From Haliclystus octoradiatus (taxonomy: Eukaryota; Cnidaria; Staurozoa; Stauromedusae; Haliclystidae), in contig OU744452.1 in NCBI GenBank assembly GCA_916610825.1, forward strand, positions 15,232,110 through 15,296,109: a stretch of DNA of 64,000 bases. Reading direction: 5' to 3'. The notes beneath the pieces were generated by a model. That model was not told the origin of the DNA. It was given only the letters and a program-made list of their open reading frames with translations, and made no database searches. The stretch's first letter is position 1; the number at the start of each line of letters is the position of its first letter. Shown here piece after piece: positions 23,401 through 38,400 of the stretch. The position numbers and the translations under genes were made by a program.

Positions 23401-26400
23401 TTTCTTCCCTAGAGAGTGGTATTCACAATGAGAAATAGGAAATCGACAAGTAACTCCGAAGAGGCTTATAGCCTCTATCTATATGTTTTAGTAATCATAA
23501 TTTCATGCATCTAATTAGGGTTTCTCACTTGTACATCAATGAGTCCCTTTACTCGAAGAAAAGATTGATGACCCTGGTTGTGTATTTTGAAATGATTCTG
23601 ATCCCAATATATATTTCAATCTATTGTTTGGGAACACCAACATTGCTTATGTGGAAAAGTACTATTATTCATTAGTATCTTTCGTGTTTATAACGTTTCT
23701 TTGTGATTGGTTGCATATTTCGCAACACCATGTAAAATATTCAATGCTCTGATTTGTCTCATCATGATTGATTGAATTTGTATCGTATATCACTTAGAAC
23801 TAATTCCTGTTTTGTAGTAATTATTGATTCTTAGTATCGTACGATGTGAAACATGTTCCTGCCTTGTCAGAGTAGAACAGCTGTGTTCCAAATCCATTTG
23901 TAACTCGTTGGTTATCTACCCTTAGGTCAAAAACTCATCAATCTCCGAATGGAGGAACATAACTTATGCTATCCTTGTATATAGGGAATTAGGGATATAT
24001 TTGAGCATTTTGTAATTTGAGCATTTAGTCTTGATGTTTTTACAAATGTGACTTTTTATTGCCTGATGCTGACTTGAGGCTTTCTTGATACTAGCGTAAA
24101 TCAATGTTTCGATTTCTTCATGCCACCATCATTCTCAAGATAAATTGTACGGTATGAGGCTATTTAACACAATATACATAATAATCATAACAATATGATC
24201 AATAATAACATCGGGAATTATTGTTGGTCATTCAACATTTGAATTTACCATCGGGTGAATTTTGATAACCAAATGCCCTCACTTCCATCAAGGTAAGTGT
24301 ACGATCACCACCAATCCAAACCACAAGATAACGGCCAGTAACAATATTTTCACATGTGAAAGTGCGGATTGATTCAACAGCGTATGGCATACTACTAACA
24401 CACCTGCACACGAAATAAAGACGCAAATAAGTTGCAGTTGAAGATGAGTGCAGAGATCTACCCATATCATTTCGGACTCAGAGAGAACCTTAGATTTATC
24501 TTTTTGATTGAAGAATTCATTCACATAGAGTCTATACCTTGAGCAGTTTAACGGATTTGTTTGTCCTTTAGCGACCAGCTAATGTTTTAGCTTAAGGATA
24601 GTTTAAACATTTATTATAGTAGTGTATGATACTTGCTGTAAAGGGGTCTAGGGAATATAGTACTGATAACACCGCTAGATAAAAAGTCTGTAAATTTATG
24701 TAATTATATGTAAACTTGTTAATGTGCCTCAATAAACAAGCACTTGTGCTTACAGGGAGACTCTTGGTCATTGATTGATTATAACATGTATAATATTATT
24801 GTTATTGTTACCATTATTTTTATATATCAGTCGAAAGTTAAATACCATTTTTATGAGAACATGTAATATTGAAGATATTACTAATAGATCAAAGAAATCA
24901 GATCTCGTTTACTAGTAGTCTTACCTGCGTTGATGTATTGCCTGAAATAAACTACCTTTGATGTTATTTAGGATGTAACAAATAAAATGTGGATCATTTC
25001 TAAGTCAGTCTGCCACGGATCAGACATTAGGGAGGTTTAGATTCGGAACGAAGTCAGTATCGAAGTTGAAGTTGAAATGTTTTGAAGACTGGGACGGTAT
25101 TATCCTCGTTGTCTGTCGAAAGCTGTTTAGATTGGTAACAAAGACAAGACAGTTGATAAATTTTTGCAACATGGTAGATTGGTTGCTAACTGTGTTGACC
25201 AGTGAAGTCTTTGAAGTGACTTGTTTTTTTATGTCTCGCTAGATAAAGCTGCTGTAACCGTCAATTCCTAACAAATTAACTTAAGTTATATATTCTACTG
25301 CGCATGTTCATCATATATTGCATAGTGCATATATTAAACTTTAATTGGCAAAATATTACCGAAAGAGCAGCAACAACTTTCCACAATCGGAAACACGGTA
25401 TGAAATCTTTACATTAATTATAACAATAATCTTACATATCTATATAATCAATTTTTTTATAGCATTGTATTAGTACTTTAACATCACTTTCATTTATTTC
25501 ACTTTTATAGTTTAAACGGTAAAACAGTAATTCGTAAATCGGTAAATCATTACAAATTATTACAAGTCATATTCAACATTTCTCTATCAACGAAAACAAC
25601 ACATAATATCGTTATCGTAACAAATTGTGACTATTTATTGTATCTATCCTATCATTCTAATGTTACTGTCATTCGCTGCGCCAACCCAAATAAAAATCGT
25701 AGAACTGGCGATTACAGCTGCTTTATGGAGGTTAGAAAGAATGGGAAGAAAATCCCCAGCCAATTTTTACGTATTTGTCTTTGGATTTAATTTAATTCCC
25801 TTGTTTTGGAATTTGGGTCTTGTTTACAAGTTGAAAGACATTATTGCAAAGCCTCCTTTCTGTTCGAAATTGTAATGGAAACTGCAAAACCAGGTTTCAT
25901 AAAGCGCGGGAAATATAACTTCGTTCCATCTGAGCAGTACGAAGACCTCAAAAAACTTTGTTGTGGACGAAACTGTCAGTACAAAAATTTTTGGCATGAT
26001 TCCCTAGACATGCGCAGAATAGATGCACATAGGAACAGTTGACTTCGGCTTTGACTTCGTTTTGACTCTAAACCTCTCTAATCAAAACGTGAAGCAATGA
26101 AGCATGTCGTATAAGCACAGCTGTCCTGAAAAGCCAGAAAGAATCAATGCAACGGAAATCAAAAGGAAAATTGGAAAAAAAAACAAAGCAGGCTAGGTAC
26201 AACTATTGGCAGTTTTGTGTCAGAAGATATGCTATTTGATTCAGTTCGTTTTGAAATGACCGAAGAAACCGGGAAGAACCAAAGCAAACTCACATACACA
26301 AAGACTTGTGTTGTTCATTATATCGCTAAATTTCCTGGAACAATCGTGTATAAGCTCGGATAGGGTTTTGCCATTATAGCAGATAATCAATCAAAATTCA

Positions 26401-29400
26401 AGGGTCAAACCGTTATCTTCTAGCAAATAGTTTTGAATTACTTACAGTTTTGCATTTTTTTGGGATGGCATTGGCTGATCTTGCAATTGGATTGTGACAT
26501 CATCGAGGTAGAATGCAAAATGATCATTTCTGTTGTAAAGAATGACATTGGTGATGGTGATTTTTGATAGTCCTAAATCAACATACCACCAAGGATTTGT
26601 CTCGAGTACCGTAATTGCATGAGAAGCCACAGCAATGTCAATACCAGTGTCTCCATCAATTGCGTATGTGCAGGATAAATAGTCATTATAACGAACAGAC
26701 GACTGTGAACACTGTTTGTTGGCCAAATCGATTTCTATACAATGAAGAAATTATAAAAAGTATTGAAAGGTTGCAATGCTGTGTGCCATATGATAACACA
26801 ACCCTCTTCAGAGTTGAAAGTTTCATTGTTCTGAGGTGGAAATAGAATTATCCCGCGTTTCTTCCCTAGAGAGTAGTATTAAAAATGAGAAATAGGAAAT
26901 CGACAAGTAACTCCGTAAAGGCTTATAGCCTCTATCTGTTTTAGTAATCATAAATTTCATGCATCTAATTAGGGTCTTTCACTTGTACATCAATGAGTCA
27001 CTTTAATCGAAGAAAAGATTGATAACCCTGGTTGTGTATTTTGAAATGATCCTGATCCCGATATATATTTCAATCTATTGTTTGGAAACACCAACATTGC
27101 ATATGTGAAAAAGTGCTATTATTCATTAGCATCTTTAGTGTTCATAACGTTTCTTTGTGATTGGTTGCATTTTTCTCAGCACCTTGTAAATATCAAATGC
27201 TCTGATTTGTCTAATCATGATTGATTGTCTTGTATCGTATGTCATGTAGCAGTAATTCCTGTTTTGTAGTAATTATTGAGTCTTAGTATCGTACGATGTG
27301 GAGCATGCTCCTGCCTTGTCAGAGTAGAAACAGCTGTGTTCCAACTCCATTTGTACATCCTTGGTTATCCACCCTTAGGTCAAAAATTCATCAATCTCCG
27401 TATGGAGGAGCACAACTTTGCTATCCACATATATAGGGATATATTTGAGTATTTTGTAATTTGATAATTTAGTCTTGATGTTTTTGGCACATGTGACTTT
27501 TCATTGCCTAATGCTGACTTGAGGCTTCCTTGATACTAGAGTCAATCAATTTTTCAATTTCTTCATGCCACCATCATTCTGAAGATAAATTGTACGGTAT
27601 TGGACTATTTAACACAATATACATAATAATCATAACAATATGATCAATAATAACATTGGGAATTGAAACATTCAATAGTTTTTCTATATTGTTGGTCATT
27701 CAACAGTATAAATTTCCCACCGGGTGAATTTAAATGACCAAATGCCCTCACTTCCATCAAGGTAAGTGTACGATCACCACCAATCCAAACCACAAGATAA
27801 CGGCCAGTAACATGATTGCCACATGTGAAAGTGCGGATTGATTCAACAGCGTATGGCACACTATTAACACACCTGCATATGCGTTAAAGATACAAATAAG
27901 TTGAAGTTAGAGATGAGTGAAGAGATCTACTCATAACATTTCGGACTCAGAGAGAACCTTAGATTCATCTTTTTGATTAAAGAGTTCATTCACATAGAGT
28001 CTATACCTTGAGTAGTTTGGAGGATTTGTTCTTTAGAGACTAGCTAATGTTTTAGCTTGAGGATAGTTTAAACATTTATTATAGTAGTGTATGATACTTG
28101 CTGTAGGGGTCTAGGGGAGACAGTACTGATGACACCGCTAGATAAAAAGTCTGTAAATTTATTTAATTATATGTAAACTTGTTAATGTGCCTCAATAAAC
28201 AAGCACTTGTGCTTACAGGGTGACTCTGGGTCATCGATTGATTGTAATATATATATTAATATAATTAATTAAATACCTTTATTATGAGAACATGTAACAT
28301 TGAAGATATTACTAATAGATCATAGAAATCAGATCTCGTTTACTAGTAGACTTACCTGCGTTGATGTATTGCCTGAAATAAACTACCTTTGATATTATTT
28401 AGGATGTAACAAATAAAATGTGGATCATTTTTAGTTCTGTATGCCACGGATTAGACAATAGGGAGGTTTAGATTCGGAAAGAAGTGATTATCGAAATTGA
28501 AGTTGAAATATTTTGAAGACTGGGACGGGATTATCCTCGTTGTCTGTCGAAAGCTGTTTAGATGATAACAAAGACAAAACAGTTGATAAATTTTCACAAA
28601 ATGGTAGATTGGGCGCTAACTGTGTTGACCTGTACAGTCTTTGAAGTGACTTGATTTTTGTTGTAGTTAGATAAAGCTGCTTTATGGAAGTAAAAAACAA
28701 TGGGAAGAAAATCCCTGGTCAATTTTTCCTTATTAGTCTTTGAATATAATGTAATGCTTTTATTTTGAAATTTTTGTCTTGTTTACAAGTTGACATATAT
28801 TATTGCAAAGCCTCCTTTCTGTTCGAAATTGCTATGGAAACTGCCAAAAGCGGGTTTCATAAAGTGCGTTAAATAAACTTCGTTCGTTCTGAACAGTACG
28901 AAGACTTCAAAAAACTTTGTTTTTGACGAAGCTGTCAGTAAAATATTTTTTGGGGTGATTCCCTAGACATGCGCACTCTGGACGCATAGGGACAGTTGAC
29001 TTCGACTTTGGTTTCGTTTAGAATCTAAACATCTCTAATCAAAACGTGAAGCAACGTAGCATGGCGTATAAGTACAGTTGTCCTGAAAAGCCAGAAAGAC
29101 TCAATGCAACACAAATCAAAATGAGAGTTACAACAACAACAAACATAGGAGGTTATGTACAACTAATTGCATTTTTGCATCAGAAGATATGCTATTTGAT
29201 TCAGTTCGTTTTTATATGACCGAGAAAATCGGGAAGAACCACCGCAAACTCACATACACAAAGACAACTCTACATATCTCTAGTGCATTTACTTTTAATT
29301 ACTCACAAGATATGCGTTTAATTATATCGCTTGTGTTGTTCACAATTTTCCTAAATTTCCTGGAACAAATGTGTAAAAATTCGGATAGGGTTTGGCCGTT

Positions 29401-32400
29401 ATAGCGGTTAATCAATCAAATTTCAAGGGTCATACAGTTATCATCTAAAAAATTGTGGTGAATTACTTACAGTTTTGCATTTGTTTGGGATGGCATTGGT
29501 TGATCTTGCAATTGGATTGTGATATCATCAAGGTGGGTTGCAAATTGATCGTTTCTGTTGTAAAGAATTACTTTGGTGATTGTGCTTTTCGGTAGTCCTA
29601 AATCGACATACCACCAAGGATTGGACTCGAGTACCGTAATCGCAAATGAATTAGCAGAAATGTCAATGCCAGTATCTCCATCAATTGCGTATGTGCAGGA
29701 TAAATAATCATTATAACGAACAGACGACTGTGAACACTGTTTGTTGGCCAAACCGATTTCTACACAATGAACAATTTTTATAAAAAGTATTGAAAGGTTG
29801 CAATGGCGTGTGCTTTTAAACTCAAATAACTGTAGAGCTCCCTTACATATAGATGCCATATGAAAGGATATTTGACAATAATTTGCAATCTGTCTATATT
29901 TCAATGAACGCAATTTGATGTTTTTATTCAACATCGCATCAGTATTTACGTTCTTATTGTCATAGCAATAACCCTATTCAGAATTTGAAAGTTTCATTGT
30001 TCTGAGGTGGAAATAGAATTATCCCGCGTTTATTCTCTAGAGACTGGTATCAACAATGAGAAATAGGAAATCGACAAGTAACTCAGAAGAGGCATATTGC
30101 CACTATCTATATGTTTTTGTAATCATAAATTTCATGCATCTAATTAGAGTTTCTCACTTGCACATCAATGAGTCCCCTTACTCGAAGAAAAGATTGATGA
30201 CTCTGGTTGTGTATTTTAAAATGATCCTGATCCCAATATATATTTCAATCTCTTGTTTGGGAACACCAACATTGCTTATGTGTAAAAGTACTATTATTCA
30301 TTAGTATCTTTCGTGTTCATAACGTTTCATTGTGATTCGTAGCATGTTAATTAAATAATTGTGAGAGTAGAAACAGCTGTGTTCCAATCCAAATTGTAAA
30401 TCCTTGGTTATCCACGCTTAGGTAAAAAAATTCATCATTCCCGTATGGAGGAACACAAATTTGCTATCCTTAAAAAAAAGGGATATATTTGAGTATTTTG
30501 TAATTGGATCATTTAGTCTTGATATTTTAGCACATGTGACTTTTTTATTGCCTGATGCTGACTTGAGGCTTCCTTGATACTAGCGTCAATCAATGTTTCA
30601 ATTTCTTAATCCCATCATCATTCTCTAGATAAATTGTACGATATTGGACTATTTAACACAATATAAAAAACATTCATAACAATGTGATCAATAATAACAT
30701 TGAAAATTGAAACGTTCAAAAGTTTTTCTGTATTGTTGGACATTCAACAGTATAAATTTACCATCGGGTGAATTTTTATAACCAAATGCTCTCACTTCCA
30801 TCAAGGTAAGTGTACGATCACCACCAATCCAAACCACAAGGTAACGGCCAGTAACATGATTTTCACATGTGAAAGTGCGGATTGATTCAAGAGCGTATGG
30901 CATACTACTAACACACCTGCACATGCGATAAAGATACAGATAAATTGCAGTTGAACATGAGTGCAGAGAACTGCCCATATCATATCGGACTCAGAGAGAA
31001 CCTTGGATTTATCTTTTTGATTGAAAAGTTCATTCACATAGAGTCTATACCTTAAGTAGTTTGGAGGATTTGTCCTTTAGCGGCAAGCTATAATGTTTTA
31101 GCTTAAGAATAGTTTAAACATATATTATAGTAATGTATGATACTTGCTGTAGGGGTCTAGGGGAGACAGTACTGATGACACCGCTAGATAAAAAGTCTGT
31201 AAATTTATTTAATTATATGTAAACTTGTTAATGTGCCTCGATAAACAAGCACTTGTGCTTACAGGGTGACTCTGGGTCATTGATTGATTGTAACATGTAT
31301 AATATTATTGTTATTGTTACCATTATTATTATATATCAGTTGATAGTTAAATTCCATTTTTATGAGAACATGTAACATTGAAGATATTACTAATAGATCA
31401 TAGAAAATAGATCTCCATTGCTAGCAGTCTTACCTGCGTTGATGTTTTGCCTAACATAAACTACCTTTAATGTTATTTAGGATGTAACAAATAAAATGTG
31501 GATCATTTCTAGTTCAGTCTGCCACGGATCAGACAATATGGAGGTTTAGATTCGGAACGAAGCCAGTATCGAATTTGAAGTTGAAATATTTTGAAGACTA
31601 GGACGGGATTATCTTCGTTGTCTGTCGAAAGCTGTTTAGCTTGATAACAAAGACAAGGCAGTTGATAAATTTTCACAAAATGGTAGATTGGGCGTTAACT
31701 GTGTTGACCTGTACAGTCTTTGAAGTGACTTGATTTTTGTTGTTTCGTTAGATAAAGCTGCTTTATGGAAGTAAGAAACAATGGGAAGATAATCCCTAGT
31801 CAATTTTTCGTTATTTATCTTTGGATATAATGTAATGCTTTTATTTTGAAATTTGGGTCTTGTTTACAAGTTGACAGACATTATTGCAAAGCCTCCTTTC
31901 TGTTTGAAATTGCTATGGAATCTGCCAAAACAGGGTTTCATAAAGTGCGGGAAATAAACTTCGTTTGCTCTGAGCAGTACGAAGACATCAAAAAACTCTG
32001 TTGTGGACGAAGCTGTCAGTATAAAAATTTTTGGGGTGATTTTCTAGACATTTGCAGTATGGATGAGGATAGGGACAGTTGACTTCGACTTTGACTTTGT
32101 TTTGAATCTAAACCTCTCTAATCAAAACGTGAAGCAATGAAGCATGGCGTATATGCACAGCTGTCCAGACAAGACAGAAAGAATAAATGCAACGGAAATC
32201 AAAAGGAATATTAGAAAAAAAAACAAAGCAGGTTATGTACAACTATTTGCAGTGACGTATCAGATAATATGCTAATTGATTCAGTTCGTTTTGAAATGAC
32301 CGAAGAAATCTGGACGAACCACCATAAACTCATATACAGAAAGACAACTCTACAAATCTGTAGTGCATTTACTTCTAAATTATTCGCTAAATATGTGTTT

Positions 32401-35400
32401 AAATATATCGCTTGTGTTGTTCCCTATTTCCTAAATTTCCCGGAACAAATGTGTTTAAACTCGAATAGGGTTTTGCCATTGTAGCAGTTAATCAATAAAA
32501 TTTCAAGGGTCAAACAGTTATCATTATAAAAAATTGTAGTGAATTACTTACAGTTTTGCATTTGTTTGGGATGGCATTCGCTGATCTTGCAATTGGATTG
32601 TGATATCATCGAGGTGGGTTGCATGTTGATCATTTCTGTTGTAAAGAATTACTTTGGTGATTGTGCTTTTTGGTAGTCCTAAATCGACATACCACCAAGG
32701 ATTGGACTCGAGTACCGTAATTGCAAATGAATTAACAGCAACGTCAATACCAGTATCTCCATCAATTGCGTATGTGCAGGATAAATAATCATTATAACGA
32801 ACAGACGACTGTGAACACTGTTTGTTGGCCAAATCGATTTCTATACAATGAAGAAATTATAAACATTATTGAAAGGTTGCAATCCCGTGTGCGTTTAAAC
32901 TCATCTAACTGTAGAGCTCCCTTACATAGATGCCATATGAAAGGATATTTGACAATAATACAGAACCTGTCTATATTTCAATAAACGCAATTTGATATTT
33001 TTATTCAGCATCGCATCAGTATTGTTTTTATTCAACATCGCATCGGGATTGACGTACTTATTGTCACAGAAATAACCCTCTTCAGAGTTGAAAGGTTCAT
33101 TGTTATGAGGTGGAAATAGAATTATCCAGCGTTTTTGCCCTAGAGATTGGTATTAACAATGAAAAATAGGAATGGAAAGTAACTCCAAAGAGGCGTAAAG
33201 CCTCTATATGTTTTAGTAATCATAAATTTCATGCATCTGATTAGGGTTTTTCACTTGTACATCAATGAGACCCTTTACTCGAAGAAAAGATTGATGACCT
33301 TGGTTGTGTATTTTGAAATGATCCTGATCCCAATATATATTTCAATCTATTGTTTGGGAACACCAACATTGCTTATGTGAAAAAGTGCTATTATTCATTA
33401 GCATCTTTAGTGTTCATAACGTTTCGTTGTGATTGGTGGCATTTTTTGCAGCACCATCTAAATATTAAATGCTTTGATTTTCTCATCATAATTGACTGAC
33501 TTGTATCGTATGTCATGTAGAAGTAATTCCTGTTTTGTAGTAACTATTGAGTCTTAGTACCGTACGACGTGGAACATGTTCCTGGCTTGTCAGAGTAGAA
33601 ACAGCTGTGTTCCAAACCCATTTGTAAATCCTTGGTTATCCACCCTAACGTCAAACATTCATCAATCTCCGTATGGAGGAACATAACTTTGCTATCCTTA
33701 TTTATAGGGATATTTTTGAACGTTTAGTTTTGATGTTTTTAGTACATGTGACTTTTCGTTGCCTGATGTTTGAGTTGAGGCTTTCTTGCTACTAGCGTCA
33801 ATCAATGTTTCGATTTCTTCATGCCACAATCACTCTCAAGATAAATTGTACGATATGGGGCTAGCTATTTAACACCATATACATAACATTCATAACAATA
33901 TGATCAATAATAACAATGGGAATTGAAACATTCAATAGTTTTTCTATATTGTTGGACATTCAACATTATAAATTTACCATCGGGTGAATTTTTATGACCA
34001 AATACCCTCACTTCCATCAAGGTAAGTGTACGATCACCACCAATCCAAACCACAAGATAACGGCCAGTAACATGATTGCCACATGTGAAAGTGCGGATTG
34101 ATTCAACAGCGTATGGCATACCACTAACACACCTGAGCATGTGATAAAGATAAGTTGCAGTTGAAGATGATTGCAGAGATCTACCCATGTCATTTCGGAC
34201 TTATAGAGAACCTTAGATTTATCTTTTTGTTTGAAAACTTCATTCACATAGATTCTATACCTTGAGTAATTTGGAGGATCTGTCCTTTAGCGACAAGCTA
34301 ATGTTTCAGCTTAAGGATAGTATAAACATTTATTATGGTAGTGTATAATACATGCTGTAGGGGTCTATAGTGGAGTCAGTACTGATGACACCGCTAGATA
34401 AAAGGTCTGTAAATTTATGTAAATATATGTAAACTTGTTAATTGTGCCCCAATAAACAAGCACTTGTGCTTACAGGGTGACTCTTGGTCATTGATTGATT
34501 GTAACATGTATAATATTATTGTTATTGTTACCATTGTTATTATATATCAGTCGAAAGTTAAATACCATTTTTATGAGAACATGTAATATTGAAGATATTA
34601 CTAATAGATCATAGAAAATAGATCTCCATTGCTAGCAGTCTTACCTGCGTTTATGTTTTGCCTGAAATAAACTACCTTTAATGTTATTTAGGATGTAACA
34701 ACTAAAATGTTGATCATTTCCAGTTCAGTCTGCCATGGATCAGACAATAGGAAGGTTTAGATAAACTTAGAACTAGCATAGAAAGCTATTGAAATGGAAG
34801 ATCTAGAAAATGCTCTTAAATTAATCGAATCAGCACTCATTGAATGTTGCCCTGAAATCAAAGAAACCCATCACTATAATAAACCTTGGTTTGATATTGA
34901 ATGCAGAGAAGAAAAAAAATCAGTATTGTATCTACTTGACAAAATTATGCGAGGTTCAGGAAATCAGCTACTTCGAGACCAATATTCTACAGAGAGGAAA
35001 AGTTATCGCTCACTTTTGATGTCAAAAAAGGCCATATATAGCGAAAATCAAATTTTAGAAACTATTGAACTTTTTACCAAAAAGCCTTAGCTCTCGTTCA
35101 AAAGTCGTCATTCCAAAAAATCAGTACCAAGTTCACATGAACACATTCTTAGTCATTTTAAAAAACTATACGATCCTTACAACAAACCACCAACTTTCAA
35201 CTTATATCCATTGAATATTATTGTAGATGATTGGTTTAATGAATTTTTTCAAGAAGAAGAAGTTCTCCAAGCTATATTGCAAAACTCAAATCGCAAAGCA
35301 GCAGGACTTGCTAACATTAATAACGAACTCTTAATACTTTCTCTTGACCATCTACTTCCTCTATGGACATTTTTGTTCAATCTATGCCTCAAACTTGGAA

Positions 35401-38400
35401 CTATACCTAATAACTGGAACAGAAGCAGAGTAATTCTACTGTATAAAGGTAAAGGTGTAAAAAGTGACCCCAATAATTACCGTGGCATTTTCAAGTCTCA
35501 TAAACAGTAAACTCAAACCAAATTGCTTTCAATTAATTCCGCCAGAGCAATTTGGCTTCCAAGAAGAAAAACATACGTTACAACCATTACAGCTAGTGAT
35601 AGACTCTATCAAAGACTCTATCGACCAATTTTCTAAATCATCCACACCTAGATCCACTTATTGCTGTTTTGTGGACTTTGCCAAAGCATTTGACAATGTA
35701 AATCGTGACATTCTAGTTCAGAAAATGAAGAACACTTTTGGTATAGATGGATTGCTTCTTCGTCTCATTTGTTCACTTTTAAAAGGAAATGAAATTTTTA
35801 TTGACGATTGTATAAAGCTATCTACACAAACTATTCAAAACCACGGTGTTGTCCAGGGAGATTGTCTTCAAACAACCCTATTTATCATGTATCTTCTGAC
35901 TTGGCTGGGGTTCTAAGTAATATACCAAATCTAAGTTTTTCATTTTTTGCGGATGATCTTGTTTTTTTACTCCCCTGACAAAGAAGCTGTACAGGATGGT
36001 TTAGATATTTTACAAACATGGTGTCACACAAATGCATTAGAAGTCAACCTCAAAAGACCAAAATAATGAATTCCGCAAAGGTGGTAATATCAGCAAAAAA
36101 GACATTTTCACATACAATAAGGAACGTGTGGAATTTGTTAAAAGCTATGAATATCTTGGTGTAATTTTACAGCAATTGTTAACCTTTACTTTACATCTAA
36201 TGAACAAGTTACATAAATTCAATCTCTCAATTGATGCTATACCACATTTAAAGAAAGTCTCGCTTCAAACATCTCTAAATATATTTGACATGAAAATCTC
36301 TCCAATGGTAACTTATGCTTTTCCAGTCATTGCACTATTTATCACAGCAAAACAATTCCTCTACCGTGATCGTATAAAAGCTACATATATCAAACGTGCC
36401 CTTGGGGCCCATATATCTACTTCAAATACCTTAATGTACATATTTGCAAACACTAACCTGTTAACATAAGATACTGAACATTTGTTCCCTTTCAATTTTG
36501 AAGAAGTTTCAAAATGCTTTGAAAACCGCAAAAATAAAATAGTTGAAGTATTTCAAAAAGGGTATGGAATTCCTAAATTTCCTGAATCAAATGTGTTTAA
36601 GCTCGGATATGGTTTTGCCATTATAGCGGTTACTCAATCAAATTTCAAGGGTCAAACCGTTATCATCTAGCAAATGGTATTGAATACTTACAGTTTTGCA
36701 TTTGTTTGTGATGGCATTGGTTGATCTTGCAATTGTATTGTGATATCATCGAGGTGATTTGCAAAGTTATCATTTCTGTTGTAAAGAATTACTTTGGTGA
36801 TTGTGCTTTTCGGTAGTCCTAAATCGACATACCACCAAGGATTGGACTCGAGTACAGTAATTGCATATGAATTAACGGCAATGTCAATACCAGAATCTCC
36901 ATCAATTGCGTATGTGCAGGATAAATAATCATCATAACGAACAGACGACTGTGAACACTGTTTGTTGGCCAAATCGATTTCTATACAATGAAGAGATTAT
37001 GAACAGTATTGAAAGGCTGCAATGCCGTGTGCGTTTAAACTCAACTAATTGTAGAGCTCGCTTACATAGATGCCATATGAAAGGATATTTGACAATAATA
37101 TACAACCTGTCTACATATCAATGAACGCAATTTGATATTTTTATTCAACATCGCATCAGTATTGATGTTCTTATTTTCATAGCAATAACCCTCTTCAGAG
37201 TTTGAAAGTTTCATTGTTCAGATGTGGAAATAAAATTATCCCGCGTTTCTTCCCTAGAGAGTGGTATTAACAATGAGAAATAGGAAATCGACAAGTAACT
37301 CCGAAGAAGCTTATAGCCTCTATCTATATTAGACTGGTCCAAAAAAAACTTTTGAAATGTGAAATGCACAATCCAATTTATTTGTCAGAGGGATCTAAAA
37401 ATAAATTGCCAGAATTTTACTTTCAAATTTCACCAGGAAGTGGGGTACCAAGGCCCCTCTAAATTAATAGGTAAAGTGAATAGGGAAAACACTAATAATT
37501 TTCAAATGGCACTATTTCATCTTTACAATAGACATTTCACAGATTTTTTTAGATGGTTATAAAGGTTACATTCTGAAAAATTCTGTTTGAATAATTAAAA
37601 TGTTCAAAATCTAACATATCCTATGAAAATGACTAGTTCTACACGATGCATAAAAAAGGGTGGCTTCCGCTGAGATAATCGTTTATTTTGTCAAGTGTGA
37701 GGTTTGAATTTGTCATCGTTGAGAATATCATAGCATAGGTGCGAAATAGTTTTGTGGTCATCCCTGATAAATTTACGCATGGTTTTTTGAATCACTTCAA
37801 TACATGTCTGAGTATGACATACTGAGATAAATAGTGATTCTTATCGCCCATTTTAATGTGAGAGACATTTAAATTCAAGAATATGAAAAGACGGCTATTT
37901 CAAAATCTGAGAAATGGTGAAATCACACTTAGGTCAACCAAGATGGCTGTTACTAAATATAGACTGTATATTGTTTCATCTAGTTTTTTAAATCAGTTCA
38001 ATGCATGTCTTAGTATGACATACTAAGATAAATAGTGAATTGTATCCGTCCTTTCAGTGTGAGAGACATTTTAAGTCGAGAAAATGAAAAGACGGCTAAT
38101 TCAAAATCTGAGAAATGGTGAAATCACACTTAGGTCAACCAAGATGGCTGTTACTAAATATAGACTGTATATTTATTCATCTAGTTTTTTTAAATCACTT
38201 CAATGCATGTCTTAGTATGGCAAACTAAGATAAATGGTGAATTGTATCCGTTCTTTCAGTGTGAGAGACATTTTAAGTCGAGAAAATGAAAAGACGGCTA
38301 ATTCAAAATCTGAGAAATAGTGAAATCACGTTTAGGTCAACCTAGATGGCTGTTACTAAATATAGACTGTATATTTTTTCATCTAGTCTTTTTGAATCAC

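Noticed and set aside
24288-24524. 78-codon minus-strand frame overlapping the exon B acceptor in a different frame
   Set aside because: It spans the intron end and reads exon B out of the lectin frame. The repeated occurrence reflects unit duplication.
36906-37124. 72-codon plus-strand frame recurring opposite exon A in many units
   Set aside because: It is antisense to a well-supported exon and its intron. It recurs only because the units are near-identical, and it has no family motif.
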